A DNA stretch of 64,000 nucleotides from Planotetraspora kaengkrachanensis (GCF_016862895.1 NZ_BONV01000003.1:310001-374000); one strand, 5' to 3'. Shown: positions 7,893 to 17,004, counted from the first letter of the stretch. Numbers and translations are program-made. The notes: generated by a model from the sequence alone, not told the origin.

Positions 7893-8881
7893 TCGACGAC
7901 CAGCCTGCCGTCCTCGTCGGTGACCGTGGCGCCCTGACCGGGGGCGCCCGGCCCGGTGCGGCCCAGGTCCGCACAGGCCGCGGCGAACCTGTCACGGATC
8001 CACCGCCATTCGTCGTCGCGGGCGAGCCGCGTACGGCAGTGCAGCAACTCGACCGGGACGCCGTACAGCCGTACGGGCCCGTGCTCGTCCATCGTCACGA
8101 GGAAGAGCAGGCCCAGGTCGTTGCGGAGCGATGCGTCCACGATGTAGTCGTTGATGAAGTCGCCGAGGTCGTAGAGGACGGGCGGGGCGACGCCGTGGAA
8201 CACGTGTGCGGAGTGCCCGGCGACGAGCCCCGCCCCCGCCGAGACGAGGGAACGGGCGGCCGAACGGATGTACGGCCTCGGCCGCCCGGTCATGTTCGGC
8301 CCCCAGTGCGGCGTCACGACCACCACGTCGGCCCGCGCGCGCAGGTCCTCCACGTCCGCGGCCAGCCACGGCGGCACGCCGACCATCAGGTCGGCGTAGT
8401 TGACGCCCGGGCGTACGGCGGTGGCCGCGAAGTCGGCCGGGTGGTCGGTCACGCCGAGCACCCCGACGCGAAGGCCTCCGGCGGTGACGACCTCCGGTCG
8501 CCTCGCCTCCGCCTGGTCGGCCCCCGCTCCCACGCACAGGATTCCGCACCGGGCCAGCCACTCCCGCGTGTCGAGCAGCGCTTCTGAGCCGTAGTCGAGC
8601 GCGTGGTTGTTGGCCAGCGTCACGCATCCCACGCCCATCCCGGCGAGCAGTTCGGCCGCCTGGGGAGGCGCGCGGAAGTGGAACGGCTTGCCTGGGGCGT
8701 CCCACCTCCGGCCTCTGCCGGAGACGCAACACTCGAGGTTGAGCACGAAGAGGTCCGCCTCCCCGAGCACCTCGAGGAGATCCGCGGAGAAGAAGCGGGC
8801 GGGATCCACCGACTGGGCGACGCGCTCAGCCACGCCCCGCCCGAGCATCGTGTCCCCCGCCAGCGCGATGGTCACCGGCAT
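7883..8881 (-). CDS. CapA-family metallophosphoesterase-like protein
   Basis: 332 aa. Calcineurin-like phosphoesterase motifs of the CapA/PGA_cap family occur in order: GDTMLGRG near residue 9, LNLECC near 48, LANNHALDYG near 93, PHWGPNM near 195 and GHSAHVFHG near 223. The family takes its name from poly-gamma-glutamate capsule synthesis, but no capB or capC partners are here, so the substrate is open. No signal peptide is seen. Confidence 0.8.
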   Translation of the reverse strand: MPVTIALAGDTMLGRGVAERVAQSVDPARFFSADLLEVLGEADLFVLNLECCVSGRGRRWDAPGKPFHFRAPPQAAELLAGMGVGCVTLANNHALDYGSEALLDTREWLARCGILCVGAGADQAEARRPEVVTAGGLRVGVLGVTDHPADFAATAVRPGVNYADLMVGVPPWLAADVEDLRARADVVVVTPHWGPNMTGRPRPYIRSAARSLVSAGAGLVAGHSAHVFHGVAPPVLYDLGDFINDYIVDASLRNDLGLLFLVTMDEHGPVRLYGVPVELLHCRTRLARDDEWRWIRDRFAAACADLGRTGPGAPGQGATVTDEDGRLVVDMR

Positions 8882-8883
8882 GA

Positions 8884-8922
8884 CGGGTCACCTGCCTCCG
8901 GGCTCCCCTACCCGGTGACCCG
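8884..8922. terminator. Hairpin between phospholipase C and the CapA-like gene
   Basis: CGGGTCACC (8884-8892) and GGTGACCCG (8914-8922) form a 9-bp stem with a 21-nt loop. It lies beyond the stop of the leftward phospholipase gene and just upstream of the CapA-like start. It could be a terminator or an operator; no T-tract is present. Confidence 0.4.
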
Positions 8923-8954
8923 CGGGTGAACCCGCCGCCCTCGGCCTCCCCGGA

Positions 8955-10958
8955 TCAGCCCGTGACGCTCGGCCTGCCGTTCTCGATGTGGCCCATCAGG
9001 CGGCGCAGCCAGCCGGCGTCCCCCTCGACGGTCACCAGCAGGTCGTACCACCCGGACTCGGCCGGCCACTCCACCCGCTCCACGCCGCCGGCGGGCAGGC
9101 TCAGGACCCGCGGTTCACCTCCGTAGGCGAGCGGGACGACGCGGACATCGGCGGGAAAGTCCCCCGTGTTGACGAGGTCGAGGAGGACGGTCCGCGAACC
9201 GGGGTCGATCTCGGTCGTGACCTCGACCCGGTCGGCCAGCCCGCCGCGGAAGTGCCTGCGGAAGCCGTTCGGCCCGGTAAGGATCAGGTCGTAGGAGTCG
9301 GTCGGGAAGTAGACCGCCTCGCGCAGGTCGTCGACGACGTCGAAGTGCTGGGGCCGGACGAGCTCGCCCAGGTAGCCGTACAGCGCGAGGTGCGCGCTCG
9401 CCACGCCGCGGTTGGCCATGGTGATCTCCACGGCGCGCCCGCGTGCCCTGGCGTGGGCGTCCGCCTGGTACGGCAGAGCCCGCGCGGGCTTGGTCCCCGG
9501 CTCCTGGACGGGCATCCGCTGCTCGGCGGGCGCGACCGGGTACCAGCGGGCGGCGTTCTCTCCATGGGGCTGCGCCGGGGCGGCGGGGGCGTCCGGCGAC
9601 GTGACGGTGGAGACGGGCGGCGCCGATGGGCCGGCGAAGTCGAAGGCCGAGGTCAGGTCACCCACGACCTGGCGGCGCCACGCGCTGATGTCGGGCGCCT
9701 TGATGCCGAGCCAGCTCTCCAGGAACCGCACGGTCGAGCTATGGTCGAACGTCTCGGAGCAGACGTGGCCGCCCACGCTCCAGGGCGACACCACGAGCAT
9801 CGGGACCCGCATGCCGAGGCCGATGGGCCGCCCGCTGACGAACTCCCCCGGTGTGCCGTCCGGCGGCACCGGCGGCGGGACGTGGTCGAAGAAGCCGTCG
9901 TTCTCGTCGTAGGTGATGAAGACGGCCGTGTGCGCCCACACGTCGGGATCTGAGGCGATCGCGTCGAGGATCTGGTAGATCACCTTTCCGCTCTCGGCGG
10001 CCGACGAGCCCTCCGGATGCTCCGAGTCCGCGAGGGAGGTCACGATGTAGGAAACGGCGGGCAGGCGTCCCGCGGCCACGTCAGCGGAGAACCACTCCCC
10101 GAGGCCCCCCGTCCTGGTACGGCGCAACGCCCGCTCGTACAGGTCCCGGTCGTCCGGGCCGAGCCCGGCCACCCGCTCCTCCAGCTCGGCGAGCAGCGGC
10201 TCCGGGTCGTCGGCCGAGCGGACCGCCTGGTAGAAGGCGTGCATGCTGGTCTGGCCGAGCTTGGCCATGACGGCCTTGAACGTCGCGAAGAACTCCAGGT
10301 TGTTGCATTGGTAGTTGTCCCACTCCTGGTACACCTGCCAGGAGTGGCCGGCCTGTGTCAGCAGCTCGGGCACGGTGATCCACGAGTAGCCGGCGTGGCC
10401 GTCCTCCTCGCACGCGTCGTTGTCGACGGCCCGCTGCTGGGCACCCGGCTCGAAGCCCGTGTGGCCGGAGACGTGGTAGTTGCGGTTGGGGGTCGTGGAG
10501 GTCAGCGCCGAGCAGTGATACGCGTCGCAGATCGTGAAGGTGTCGGCGAGCTCGTAGTAGAAGGGCAGGTCGTCCCGGTCGTAGTAGGACAACGACGAGG
10601 GGCCCTTGTTGGGGGTCCAGGCGTCGTTCCAGCCCATCGCCCAGGCGTTGTGCGTGCCGAGCCAGCTGTGGTCGTGGCTGTCGAGCAGCATGGGGTCGGC
10701 GCCCGCGAGCCTGGCCGCCTCCCTGACGGAGAAGGGCAGCACGCCGTCCTGCTCGAACACCGGCCGCAGAGTACGGCCCGGCAGCGCGTTGCGGTCGCCG
10801 TATCCCCGCACTCCGCGCAGGTGCCCGTAGTAGTGGTCGAACGACCTGTTCTCCTGCATGACGAACACCACGTGCCTGATGTCCGACAGGTCTCCGGGCG
10901 CGACCGGTGAGGCCAGCGCGCGGGACAGGGCAGGAGGAAGGGTGGAACCGGCCGACAT
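8955..10958 (-). CDS. Phospholipase C / acid phosphatase (phosphoesterase family)
   Basis: 667 aa from ATG 10958, which has GGAGGG upstream; an in-frame start 141 nt earlier would overlap the divergent SRPBCC gene. The N-terminal catalytic domain begins with HVVFVMQENRSFDHYYG, the signature of bacterial phosphocholine-type phospholipases C. Further family motifs include VYQEWDNYQCNNLEFF, TYDENDGFFDHVPPP and DHSSTVRFLE. The C-terminal ~200 residues match the tandem beta domains that follow the catalytic domain in this family. No Tat or Sec signal is seen, which is unusual because most members are exported. Confidence 0.85.
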   Translation of the reverse strand: MSAGSTLPPALSRALASPVAPGDLSDIRHVVFVMQENRSFDHYYGHLRGVRGYGDRNALPGRTLRPVFEQDGVLPFSVREAARLAGADPMLLDSHDHSWLGTHNAWAMGWNDAWTPNKGPSSLSYYDRDDLPFYYELADTFTICDAYHCSALTSTTPNRNYHVSGHTGFEPGAQQRAVDNDACEEDGHAGYSWITVPELLTQAGHSWQVYQEWDNYQCNNLEFFATFKAVMAKLGQTSMHAFYQAVRSADDPEPLLAELEERVAGLGPDDRDLYERALRRTRTGGLGEWFSADVAAGRLPAVSYIVTSLADSEHPEGSSAAESGKVIYQILDAIASDPDVWAHTAVFITYDENDGFFDHVPPPVPPDGTPGEFVSGRPIGLGMRVPMLVVSPWSVGGHVCSETFDHSSTVRFLESWLGIKAPDISAWRRQVVGDLTSAFDFAGPSAPPVSTVTSPDAPAAPAQPHGENAARWYPVAPAEQRMPVQEPGTKPARALPYQADAHARARGRAVEITMANRGVASAHLALYGYLGELVRPQHFDVVDDLREAVYFPTDSYDLILTGPNGFRRHFRGGLADRVEVTTEIDPGSRTVLLDLVNTGDFPADVRVVPLAYGGEPRVLSLPAGGVERVEWPAESGWYDLLVTVEGDAGWLRRLMGHIENGRPSVTG

Positions 10959-11097
10959 CGTGCTGCGTCCCTCCGGAGACGTTTCGGTGCGACGGCTGCC
11001 AACGCTAACAGCGGCCCGCCGATCGCCGGCGTCCGCGTCCGCCCCCTGGGACGTGGGCCCGGCATCCGGGCCCGGCCTCTGGCACGAAGGGACAGAC

Positions 11098-11535
11098 ATG
11101 ACGCATCTCGCGGTGGCGGTCGACGCCGAGGCGAGCCCGGAACGGGTCTTCGGCGTGCTGACCGACTGGGGGCGGCACCACGAGTGGATGTCGCTGACCA
11201 GTGCGCGGGTGATCGCCGGCGACGGTCACAGTGCGGGCAGCGCCCTGGCCGCCTTCACCGGGGTCGGCCCGATCGGGTTCACCGACACGATGGAGATCAC
11301 CGATTGGGATCCGCCGCACACGGTCGCGGTCCGCCACACCGGCCGGCAACTGCGGGGCACGGGGGCCTTCCGCGTCATCCCCCGGCCGGGCGGGGGCAGC
11401 ACGATCGTCTGGGAGGAGGACCTGGAACCGCCCTTCGGAGCCGCGGGACGGCTCGGCTGGAATCTGGCCAGGCCGGTCGGCGCCGCCTTCCTCAGAAGGT
11501 CGCTGCGCCGCCTGGCGAAGCTCAGCGCCGTCTGA
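11098..11535 (+). CDS. SRPBCC-fold (START-like) ligand-binding protein
   Basis: 145 aa. The START/polyketide-cyclase-like pattern is present: an N-terminal strand ending in SPERVFGVLTDWGRHHEW, a central DTMEITDWDPPHTVAVRHTG, and a C-terminal helix (FLRRSLRRLAKL). These proteins bind hydrophobic ligands in a helix-grip pocket. The ATG has AAGG 8 nt upstream. Ligand unknown. It is divergent from phospholipase C. Confidence 0.75.
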   Translation: MTHLAVAVDAEASPERVFGVLTDWGRHHEWMSLTSARVIAGDGHSAGSALAAFTGVGPIGFTDTMEITDWDPPHTVAVRHTGRQLRGTGAFRVIPRPGGGSTIVWEEDLEPPFGAAGRLGWNLARPVGAAFLRRSLRRLAKLSAV

Positions 11536-11544
11536 CCGGGGCGC

Positions 11545-12279
11545 TCAGCCCTCCGCCATGTCGAAGAAGCCCCGCTCCAGCCTGGCCGCCTCCCGGAAGA
11601 AGCCCAGCACGCGGGCCTGGCCGTCCTCGCCGAGGGAAGGGCCGATCCGGTCGAGCTCTCCGCGGAGGAACCCCACCCACGCCTCGAACTCGGGCCCGCT
11701 GTGCAGGTCGATCCACTCGCGGTGGAGGAACCGCTCCGGCAGGGGCTCGGCGGCCCGGCTCGCCCAGCCGAGATAGATCCACTCCGCCAGGCACAACACG
11801 GCGAGGATGACCGGATACTCCTGGCTGACGCGCGCCTCGTCCATGAGCGCCCGGAAGCGTACGGTGACCGGCTCCAGCACCGGCGAGGTGAGGTCGTCCG
11901 CCCCGACGCCGAGATCCGCGAGCGCGCGGTGGAAGTAGCTCCGCTCGGTGTCGGTGACGATCTGCCCGAGGAACCGGCCGAACGGCACCCGTGACTCGAA
12001 GCGGTCGGCGCCGGCGACGGCGGCGCCGAGCAGCGCCGTGAAGGCGTCGACGAACTGGAAGTCCTGAACGAGGTAGCGGCGCATGTCCGCCTCGCCCCTG
12101 ATGATCGCGGCCGCGAACGGGTGGGTGACGACGGCGGTCCAGTCCGGCTCGCTCGCCGAGCGCAGCCACTCGCTGAAGGCGGGGTCGGCGGCGGTGGACC
12201 GCCACACCGCGTACGCCGGCACGGGCGAGTCGTTCGGGCCGTCCGCGTGCGAGTCCGCCGCGCTGTCTTCGATCTCCAC
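11545..12279 (-). CDS. TenA/THI-4 family thiaminase-like protein
   Basis: 244 aa, all-helical. Family landmarks are YLVQDFQFVDAF near residue 70, LCLAEWIYLGWA near 165 and REWIDLHSGPEFEAWV near 190. TenA salvages thiamin by hydrolysing aminopyrimidine precursors. The catalytic Cys/Glu segment reads LCLAEW, so the subclass (Cys or Glu type) is not certain. No other thiamin genes are adjacent; it converges on the SRPBCC gene with a 9-bp gap. Confidence 0.75.
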   Translation of the reverse strand: MEIEDSAADSHADGPNDSPVPAYAVWRSTAADPAFSEWLRSASEPDWTAVVTHPFAAAIIRGEADMRRYLVQDFQFVDAFTALLGAAVAGADRFESRVPFGRFLGQIVTDTERSYFHRALADLGVGADDLTSPVLEPVTVRFRALMDEARVSQEYPVILAVLCLAEWIYLGWASRAAEPLPERFLHREWIDLHSGPEFEAWVGFLRGELDRIGPSLGEDGQARVLGFFREAARLERGFFDMAEG

Positions 12280-12527
12280 GCGGCGAGCATAGCTCCGGGC
12301 CCCGCGCGCCCCGGACCGCGCCCCTCGGTCTCAAGAACGCCGGTCTCATGAACGCCGGCCGACGGTCATTCATACGGACGGCGAACACATCGTTGCTGAT
12401 CAACGAGGTTTTCACGGATTGATGACGTTTTTGACACGGTCCAATACAGATGGCCAACCACTAGGCCGCCAGGACCGTCGAAGCGGGCATGTTCACAGAT
12501 CTATCGAGCGCGCACTCTCGCCATCAC

Positions 12528-13298
12528 ATGAGCAGGACGCGCCTTCACCGCCGCTCTCTCCTGGCGGCGGCCTCCGGTGCGCTGGCCCTCGGCCTGCTCA
12601 CCGGCTGCGGGGGGACCGACACGGCCGCCCCGGCCACGGCCACCACCCCGGCCACGGCCGCTGCGAGCCCGGCGGCCTCGCCGACGAGCACCGGACTGGC
12701 GGCGCTCTCCGGCGCCGAGGTCATCAAGCAGGCGCACGAGGCTTCGACCTCGGCGAAGTCGGTCCACCTGCGCGGCGCGTTCAGCGACGACGACGGCACC
12801 TACGAGCTCGACACCACCATGGTGCGCGGGAAGGGCGGCGCCGGCCGCATCACGCTGGACGGCCAGAGCGTGGAACTGACGGTCATCGGCAAGTCCGCCT
12901 ACATGAAAGGCGACAAGGCGTTCTGGGCCGCGGCGGCGGGCGCGGACGCGGCGAGCATGCTGGCCGGCAAGTACGTCAAGATGCCGTCGACCGAGAAGGG
13001 TTTCGGCGACCTCGCGGCCCTGGTCGAATTCGACAAGATGTACGGCGAGATGTTCTCGGACACCGGCGATGTGAAGGTGACCGAGCCCACGGAGATCAAC
13101 GGAGTTCCGGCCATCACGCTGCACGCCGATGACGGAAGCAAGATCTACGTGGCGACGGAGGGCAAGCCGTACATCCTCCGCGTCAGCAGCCCCGACGACG
13201 ACTCGCAGTACCTCGACTTCCTCGACTACGACAAGGCGGTCACCCTGAAGACGCCTCCGGCGGGCAAGGTGCTCGACATCGGCAAGATGATGGGCTGA
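12528..13298 (+). CDS. LppX/LprG-like lipoprotein
   Basis: 256 aa from ATG 12528. The N-terminus is a lipoprotein signal with an RRS-type basic patch and lipobox LTGC near residue 25, then an Ala/Thr/Pro linker. The mature part opens with EVIKQAHEASTSAKSVHLRGAF and continues with repeated beta strands, the pattern of actinobacterial LolA-like/LppX_LprG lipoproteins that carry lipids across the envelope. Function is inferred from family resemblance only. A hairpin follows the gene. Confidence 0.7.
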   Translation: MSRTRLHRRSLLAAASGALALGLLTGCGGTDTAAPATATTPATAAASPAASPTSTGLAALSGAEVIKQAHEASTSAKSVHLRGAFSDDDGTYELDTTMVRGKGGAGRITLDGQSVELTVIGKSAYMKGDKAFWAAAAGADAASMLAGKYVKMPSTEKGFGDLAALVEFDKMYGEMFSDTGDVKVTEPTEINGVPAITLHADDGSKIYVATEGKPYILRVSSPDDDSQYLDFLDYDKAVTLKTPPAGKVLDIGKMMG

Positions 13299-13307
13299 CG
13301 CGGGAAA

Positions 13308-13340
13308 CGGCCCGCCTCCCCCGCATGGGGAGACGGGCCG
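13308..13340. terminator. Bidirectional hairpin between convergent genes
   Basis: Arms 13308-13321 and 13327-13340 (CGGCCCG...CCCC against GGGG...CGGGCCG) pair over 14 bp with one mismatch and a 5-nt loop. It lies 10 bp after the lipoprotein stop and downstream of the leftward oxidoreductase, so it can end both transcripts. There is no T-tract, as is usual in high-GC actinomycetes. Confidence 0.6.
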
Positions 13341-13386
13341 CACCCCTTCACTCCGCTTCAATCGGCGGATTCGCGCCGCGGACGCC

Positions 13387-14325
13387 TCACACGGTGAGGA
13401 CGATCTTGCCGATCGAGTGGTCGTGCTCGGCGGCCTCGTGCGCGGCGGCCGCCTCGGCGAGCGGGAACCGCTTGCTGACGAGCACCTTCAGTCGGCCGCT
13501 TTCGTAGAGCCCGACGAGACCGGCGAGGCCGGCCGCGTCGGGTTCGACGAGGAACCCGGTGGCGCGCACGCCCTCCTTCTCCGCGGCTGCGAGCACGTCC
13601 GCGCTCGCGCCCGAGGGCACCTCGATGAGCAGCCCACCCGGACGGAGCACCGTCAGCGACCTGAGCCCGGTTTCACCGCCGATCAGGTCGAAGACGACGT
13701 CCACGTCGCGCACGGCGTCCTCGAAGCGGGTCGCGCGATAGTCGATGAGCTCGTCGGCCCCCAGTTCGGTGAGCGTCTCGTGGTTGCGCGGACTCGCGGT
13801 CCCGATGACGTGGGCGCCACGGGCCTTGGCGATCTGGACGGCGAGGTGTCCCACACCCCCGGCCGCCGCGTGGATCAACACCCGCTGGCCCTCCTCGACC
13901 CCGGCCGTGTCGACGAGCGCCTGCCAGGCGGTGAGGCCCGCCAGCGGGAGCGCCGCCGCCTCGGCGACGCTCATCCCCGCCGGCTTGCGCACGAACTGCC
14001 GGGACGGCGCGGTGACGTACTCGGCGTAGGCGGCGGCCTCGCGCGGGAACCACGGCATGCCGAGCACCTCGTCGCCCACGGCGAAGCGGGTCACGCCGAC
14101 ACCGAGCTCGTCGACGACCCCGGCCACGTCCCAGCCGACCGTGAACGGCGGGTTGCGCAGCGGACCACGCCCCGACCTGGTCTTGAAGTCGACCGGGTTG
14201 ACGCCGGCGGCCTGGACCCGGACGCGCACCTCGGTGCCGATGGGTTCGGGACGGGGCACGTCCTCGAACCGCAGGACGTCGGGCCCCCCGAACTCGTGCT
14301 GCCGGATCGCCTTCATCGTCGCCAT
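13387..14325 (-). CDS. NADP-dependent quinone oxidoreductase (MDR superfamily)
   Basis: 312 aa from ATG 14325, preceded by GAGGGGGAG. The GroES-like N-terminal domain (HEFGGPDVLRFEDVPRPEP) is followed by a Rossmann domain with HAAAGGVGHLAVQIAKARGAHVIGT near residues 140-165, the AxxGGVG dinucleotide motif of zinc-free quinone reductases. No zinc ligands are seen. It should reduce quinones or enones with NADPH in the cytosol. Confidence 0.85.
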   Translation of the reverse strand: MATMKAIRQHEFGGPDVLRFEDVPRPEPIGTEVRVRVQAAGVNPVDFKTRSGRGPLRNPPFTVGWDVAGVVDELGVGVTRFAVGDEVLGMPWFPREAAAYAEYVTAPSRQFVRKPAGMSVAEAAALPLAGLTAWQALVDTAGVEEGQRVLIHAAAGGVGHLAVQIAKARGAHVIGTASPRNHETLTELGADELIDYRATRFEDAVRDVDVVFDLIGGETGLRSLTVLRPGGLLIEVPSGASADVLAAAEKEGVRATGFLVEPDAAGLAGLVGLYESGRLKVLVSKRFPLAEAAAAHEAAEHDHSIGKIVLTV

Positions 14326-14437
14326 GGCACTCCCCCTCGTAGCCATCGGCCAGGTTGCTCCTCGCCGAATCCGACCCTAGTCCGGGGTCCCGGCACCGAG
14401 ATCGACCGGTCCCGGCGCGGCCGGATCACGTGCCGGA

Positions 14438-14968
14438 TCACGTATAGGTGAGGGCCGGGTACAGGAGCAGCATCACCATCCCGAAGCCGAACTTGAGCAG
14501 GCCGTCGACCACGCCGAAGATGCGCAGCGGCAAGGCGATGATCCGCATGCCCAGCAGGGCGTTGGCGACGGTCACGACCCCGAGGAGCGCCATCAGCGGG
14601 CCGTGGGCGGGTCCCATGATGATGAAGTGCAGGCCCACCACGAGCAGGATCGCGAGGATCTGCGTCCGCTGGTCGGCCTCCTTGAATCTCGTGAGGACGA
14701 AGGCGATCAGTCCGAGTTCCACGAGGAAGGAGAAGACGAGGGCGGAGATCTGGACGATCGACGGCGTCCCCAGTGAGGGCAGCAGCGCGCTCAGGCCGCT
14801 GGCGGTGAGCCCGACCGCCCCGCCCGCGATGGCGGACGGGATCCAGATCTTCGGCACGATCCACCCCAGGAGGAAACCGAGCCCGACGAAGATCAGGAAA
14901 AGCCCGCCCCCGCGGATCAGCGGGTACGGGTGCGATTCCGTCGCCGTGACGATCGATAAGGTGATCAC
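14438..14968 (-). CDS. Integral membrane protein of unknown function
   Basis: 176 aa with about five to six hydrophobic helices, beginning near residue 20 (LFLIFVGLGFLLGWIV) and ending in LLKFGFGMVMLLLYPAL. The start is GTG 14968 with a poor SD, and it lies inside a nested inverted repeat, which suggests control by a DNA- or RNA-level switch. I do not recognise the family. Confidence 0.65.
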   Translation of the reverse strand: MITLSIVTATESHPYPLIRGGGLFLIFVGLGFLLGWIVPKIWIPSAIAGGAVGLTASGLSALLPSLGTPSIVQISALVFSFLVELGLIAFVLTRFKEADQRTQILAILLVVGLHFIIMGPAHGPLMALLGVVTVANALLGMRIIALPLRIFGVVDGLLKFGFGMVMLLLYPALTYT

Positions 14969-15014
14969 CCGCCCAGAGTGTCAGGGATCACACTCTGACG
15001 ACAGTGGGTGATCA
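14962..15014. promoter_or_regulatory. Nested inverted repeats over the membrane-protein start
   Basis: The outer pair is TGATCACCC (14962-14970) and GGGTGATCA (15006-15014); the inner pair is CAGAGTGT (14974-14981) and ACACTCTG (14990-14997). The outer left arm covers the GTG start of the leftward gene. The shape suits two dimer-binding sites or an RNA hairpin that hides the start. Confidence 0.45.
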
Positions 15015-15112
15015 AACCGTCATATTTCCTGCTATGCGAGCGCCTTCCGGGGCGGGGCGGCATGCCGAGAGGCCGCTCCGGAACGGCCTGCGCAAGCACG
15101 CCGAGAGGCCGA

Positions 15113-15604
15113 TCAGCCCACCGAGGCGAGGGGGTCGGCGGCCAGTGACCCCCGGCGGGATGGGGCTCCGTCGCCGGTCACGAACCAGACGATCTTGCCC
15201 CCGCGCTGCGGGTGGGAGACACCCCAGTCGTCGGCCAGCGCCGCCACGATCATCAGTCCTCGGCCACCGGTGGCGTCGGCGCCGGGCTCTCGCATGCACG
15301 GCACGCCGTCGCCCGGGTCGTAGATCTCGCCGTACACCCAGTCGGCACCCCCCACGAGCCGGAGGGCGAGGGCGGTGCCGCCGTGCCGTACGGCGTTGGT
15401 CACGAGTTCGCTGACGATGAGCGCGCAGTCGTCGATCAGGGACGGGATCCCCCAGTGGTCCAGTTCCCGGCGCACCAGTGCGCGGGCCCGGGGAACGCTT
15501 GCGCCCACCGCGGGCAGCAGGCACTCCGCGGTGCGCGGGTCCGAATGGGGGGTCACAACGTCACTCCAATCGATGGGAGCGCTCCCACATCCACGATAGG
15601 ACAT
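15113..15604 (-). CDS. ATP-binding anti-sigma-factor-type protein (HATPase_c, RsbW-like)
   Basis: 163 aa from ATG 15604 (GGGAG 3 nt upstream). The GHKL fold motifs are an N-box IVSELVTNAVRHGG near residue 80, a G1-like DPGDGVP near 108 and a G2-like GGRGLMIV near 125. Proteins of this size in actinomycetes act as anti-sigma or partner-switching kinases. No sigma factor or STAS antagonist is adjacent, so the target is unknown. Confidence 0.8.
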   Translation of the reverse strand: MSYRGCGSAPIDWSDVVTPHSDPRTAECLLPAVGASVPRARALVRRELDHWGIPSLIDDCALIVSELVTNAVRHGGTALALRLVGGADWVYGEIYDPGDGVPCMREPGADATGGRGLMIVAALADDWGVSHPQRGGKIVWFVTGDGAPSRRGSLAADPLASVG

Positions 15605-15730
15605 GTACTCCCGTGTGTGAACCTGTCGTTTCAATTCTGTTGCCCGGCACCTCCGAGCGGAGGTTCATAAGTGTGATCAAGTGCGATATAAGGGCATTCA
15701 TCCCTTCCGTTTGTCACTCGATGAGGTTCC

Positions 15731-16381
15731 GTGAAGAAGTTCTTTCGACTTTTCGCGATCCAGCTGTTCACGGCAGCAGTCGTGCTCGGCGCGTTCTCCA
15801 ATCCCGTCCACGCGGAGACGTTCGAGACCGACGCTCAACTCGCCGCCGAATGGCAGGCCGCCTGGGACTTCTACAAGTTCTACGAATGCGCGACGGCTCC
15901 CCTGCCGTTGACGGGACGAAGCCAGGTGAAACGCGACATCTCCATCGACATCGACGCACCGATCGAGCACGTGTTCACGGCGTACTCGAACGTCGACAAC
16001 CACGTCGGCCTGCACTCGTTCCTCAAGCGTGTGGTCACCCACACAGACCGGACCGAGGGCGGCGTACGCTACGTGGACTTCACGGCCATCGAGGACATTC
16101 CCGTCGTCGCCGGGATCCCCGCCACGAGCAAGACCCACGCGCAGCAGCGGATCCACCCCGACGAGTTCTTCTACGAGACCGACAGCTGGTCGCTGCCCAA
16201 CGTGGTCACCCACCAGAAGATCGTCTTCGAGGACCTGGGCACCGGCGGGACCCGCGTCACCGAGCACCTCACCTTCGAGGCGAGCGTGGTGCTCATCGAC
16301 TTCACGGTGACGAACGGCGTCTCCTCCCATCAGGAGACACAGGAGGGCCTCAAGGAGGCGATCGAGAGCGGCGCGCTCTGA
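15731..16381 (+). CDS. Secreted SRPBCC-fold protein
   Basis: 216 aa. GTG start with GAGG 4 nt upstream. A classical Sec signal peptide (MKKFFRLF, hydrophobic core, cleavage after NPVHA) precedes a START-like domain: KRDISIDIDAPIEHVFTAYSNVDNHVGLH in the first strand-helix region and HQKIVFEDLGTGGTRVTEHLTFE later. Secreted SRPBCC proteins are uncommon because the fold is usually cytosolic. It may bind a hydrophobic ligand outside the membrane. Confidence 0.7.
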   Translation: MKKFFRLFAIQLFTAAVVLGAFSNPVHAETFETDAQLAAEWQAAWDFYKFYECATAPLPLTGRSQVKRDISIDIDAPIEHVFTAYSNVDNHVGLHSFLKRVVTHTDRTEGGVRYVDFTAIEDIPVVAGIPATSKTHAQQRIHPDEFFYETDSWSLPNVVTHQKIVFEDLGTGGTRVTEHLTFEASVVLIDFTVTNGVSSHQETQEGLKEAIESGAL

Positions 16382-16400
16382 CCCTCGTGCGCGTCCCCCC

Positions 16401-16438
16401 TCAGGTCCAGCGCCCCGGCTCAGGTCCAGCGCCCCGGC
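16401..16438. repeat. Tandem duplication of 19 bp
   Basis: TCAGGTCCAGCGCCCCGGC occurs twice head to tail (16401-16419 and 16420-16438) with no mismatch, between the stop of the secreted SRPBCC gene and its hairpin. It looks like a recent slippage event. Confidence 0.8.
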
Positions 16439-16452
16439 TTATGTCTCGTGCA

Positions 16453-16480
16453 CCGGCCCCCCGCAAGAGGCGGGGGCCGG
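16453..16480. terminator. Strong GC hairpin after the secreted SRPBCC gene
   Basis: CCGGCCCC(C)CGC and GCGGGGGCCGG pair as an 11-bp stem around a short AAGAG loop. It sits between the SRPBCC gene and the leftward SEC-C remnant and could terminate both. Confidence 0.6.
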
Positions 16481-16493
16481 GCCGTACGGTCCT

Positions 16494-16990
16494 TCAGGTG
16501 TCCCGGTCCCGGACGTAGTAGTGGCCGAGGGTGTCGTCATATCGCCCGCTGGACCGGCAGCAGCGGCGGAAACCGCCGCCCGGAGCCGCAGGGACACGGA
16601 TCGTCGCCGCCGAGTTTCTCGATCAGCTCGGTGTCGACGCCCACGCGGCGGTCGCCGCGCTTTACGCGGGTCTCGCTAAAGGGAACCCCCGGCGGCGCTT
16701 GCCGGTCGGCTCATAGGACGGCTCAAAAGGAGTGGTCGTTCTCGGTGTACACGGCGGGCTCCTCATCGGAGAGTCGGTCGGATCTCCCCGACGATAGATC
16801 TCACCCGTACGGCGAGGCGATCGAATATCCGACCGCGAATGGGCCGGTCGTCCAGGAACGGGTGTTCCTTCGCCATCCCGCCCAGGAGGCGTCGGGCACG
16901 ACCCGGATCCCAGACGGCCTCGGTGCGGCGCACCCGTTCCCGGTTGCCGCCGGCACGCCCGGTTATGCTCGCGGTGTCCGCTGTCGTACG
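16494..16990 (-). pseudogene. SEC-C motif protein, frameshifted remnant
   Basis: On the minus strand one frame reads [12 protein letters not shown] near 16600-16565, the SEC-C zinc motif, and the expected RRCC plus a plausible end (GHYYVRDRDT, stop at 16494-16496) follow in a different frame. One base is therefore lost or gained within the GC-rich run coding for GRRF. Upstream, a third frame holds a fragment (RVRRTEAVWDPGRARRLLGGMAKEHPFLDDR) cut by a stop at 16763. The gene is decayed beyond a single error. Confidence 0.65.
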
Positions 16991-17004
16991 CGGGAGGCAG
17001 GCCG

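Noticed and set aside
12431-12460. TTGACA upstream of the LppX-like lipoprotein, considered as a promoter
   Set aside because: No acceptable -10 at 16-19 bp spacing.
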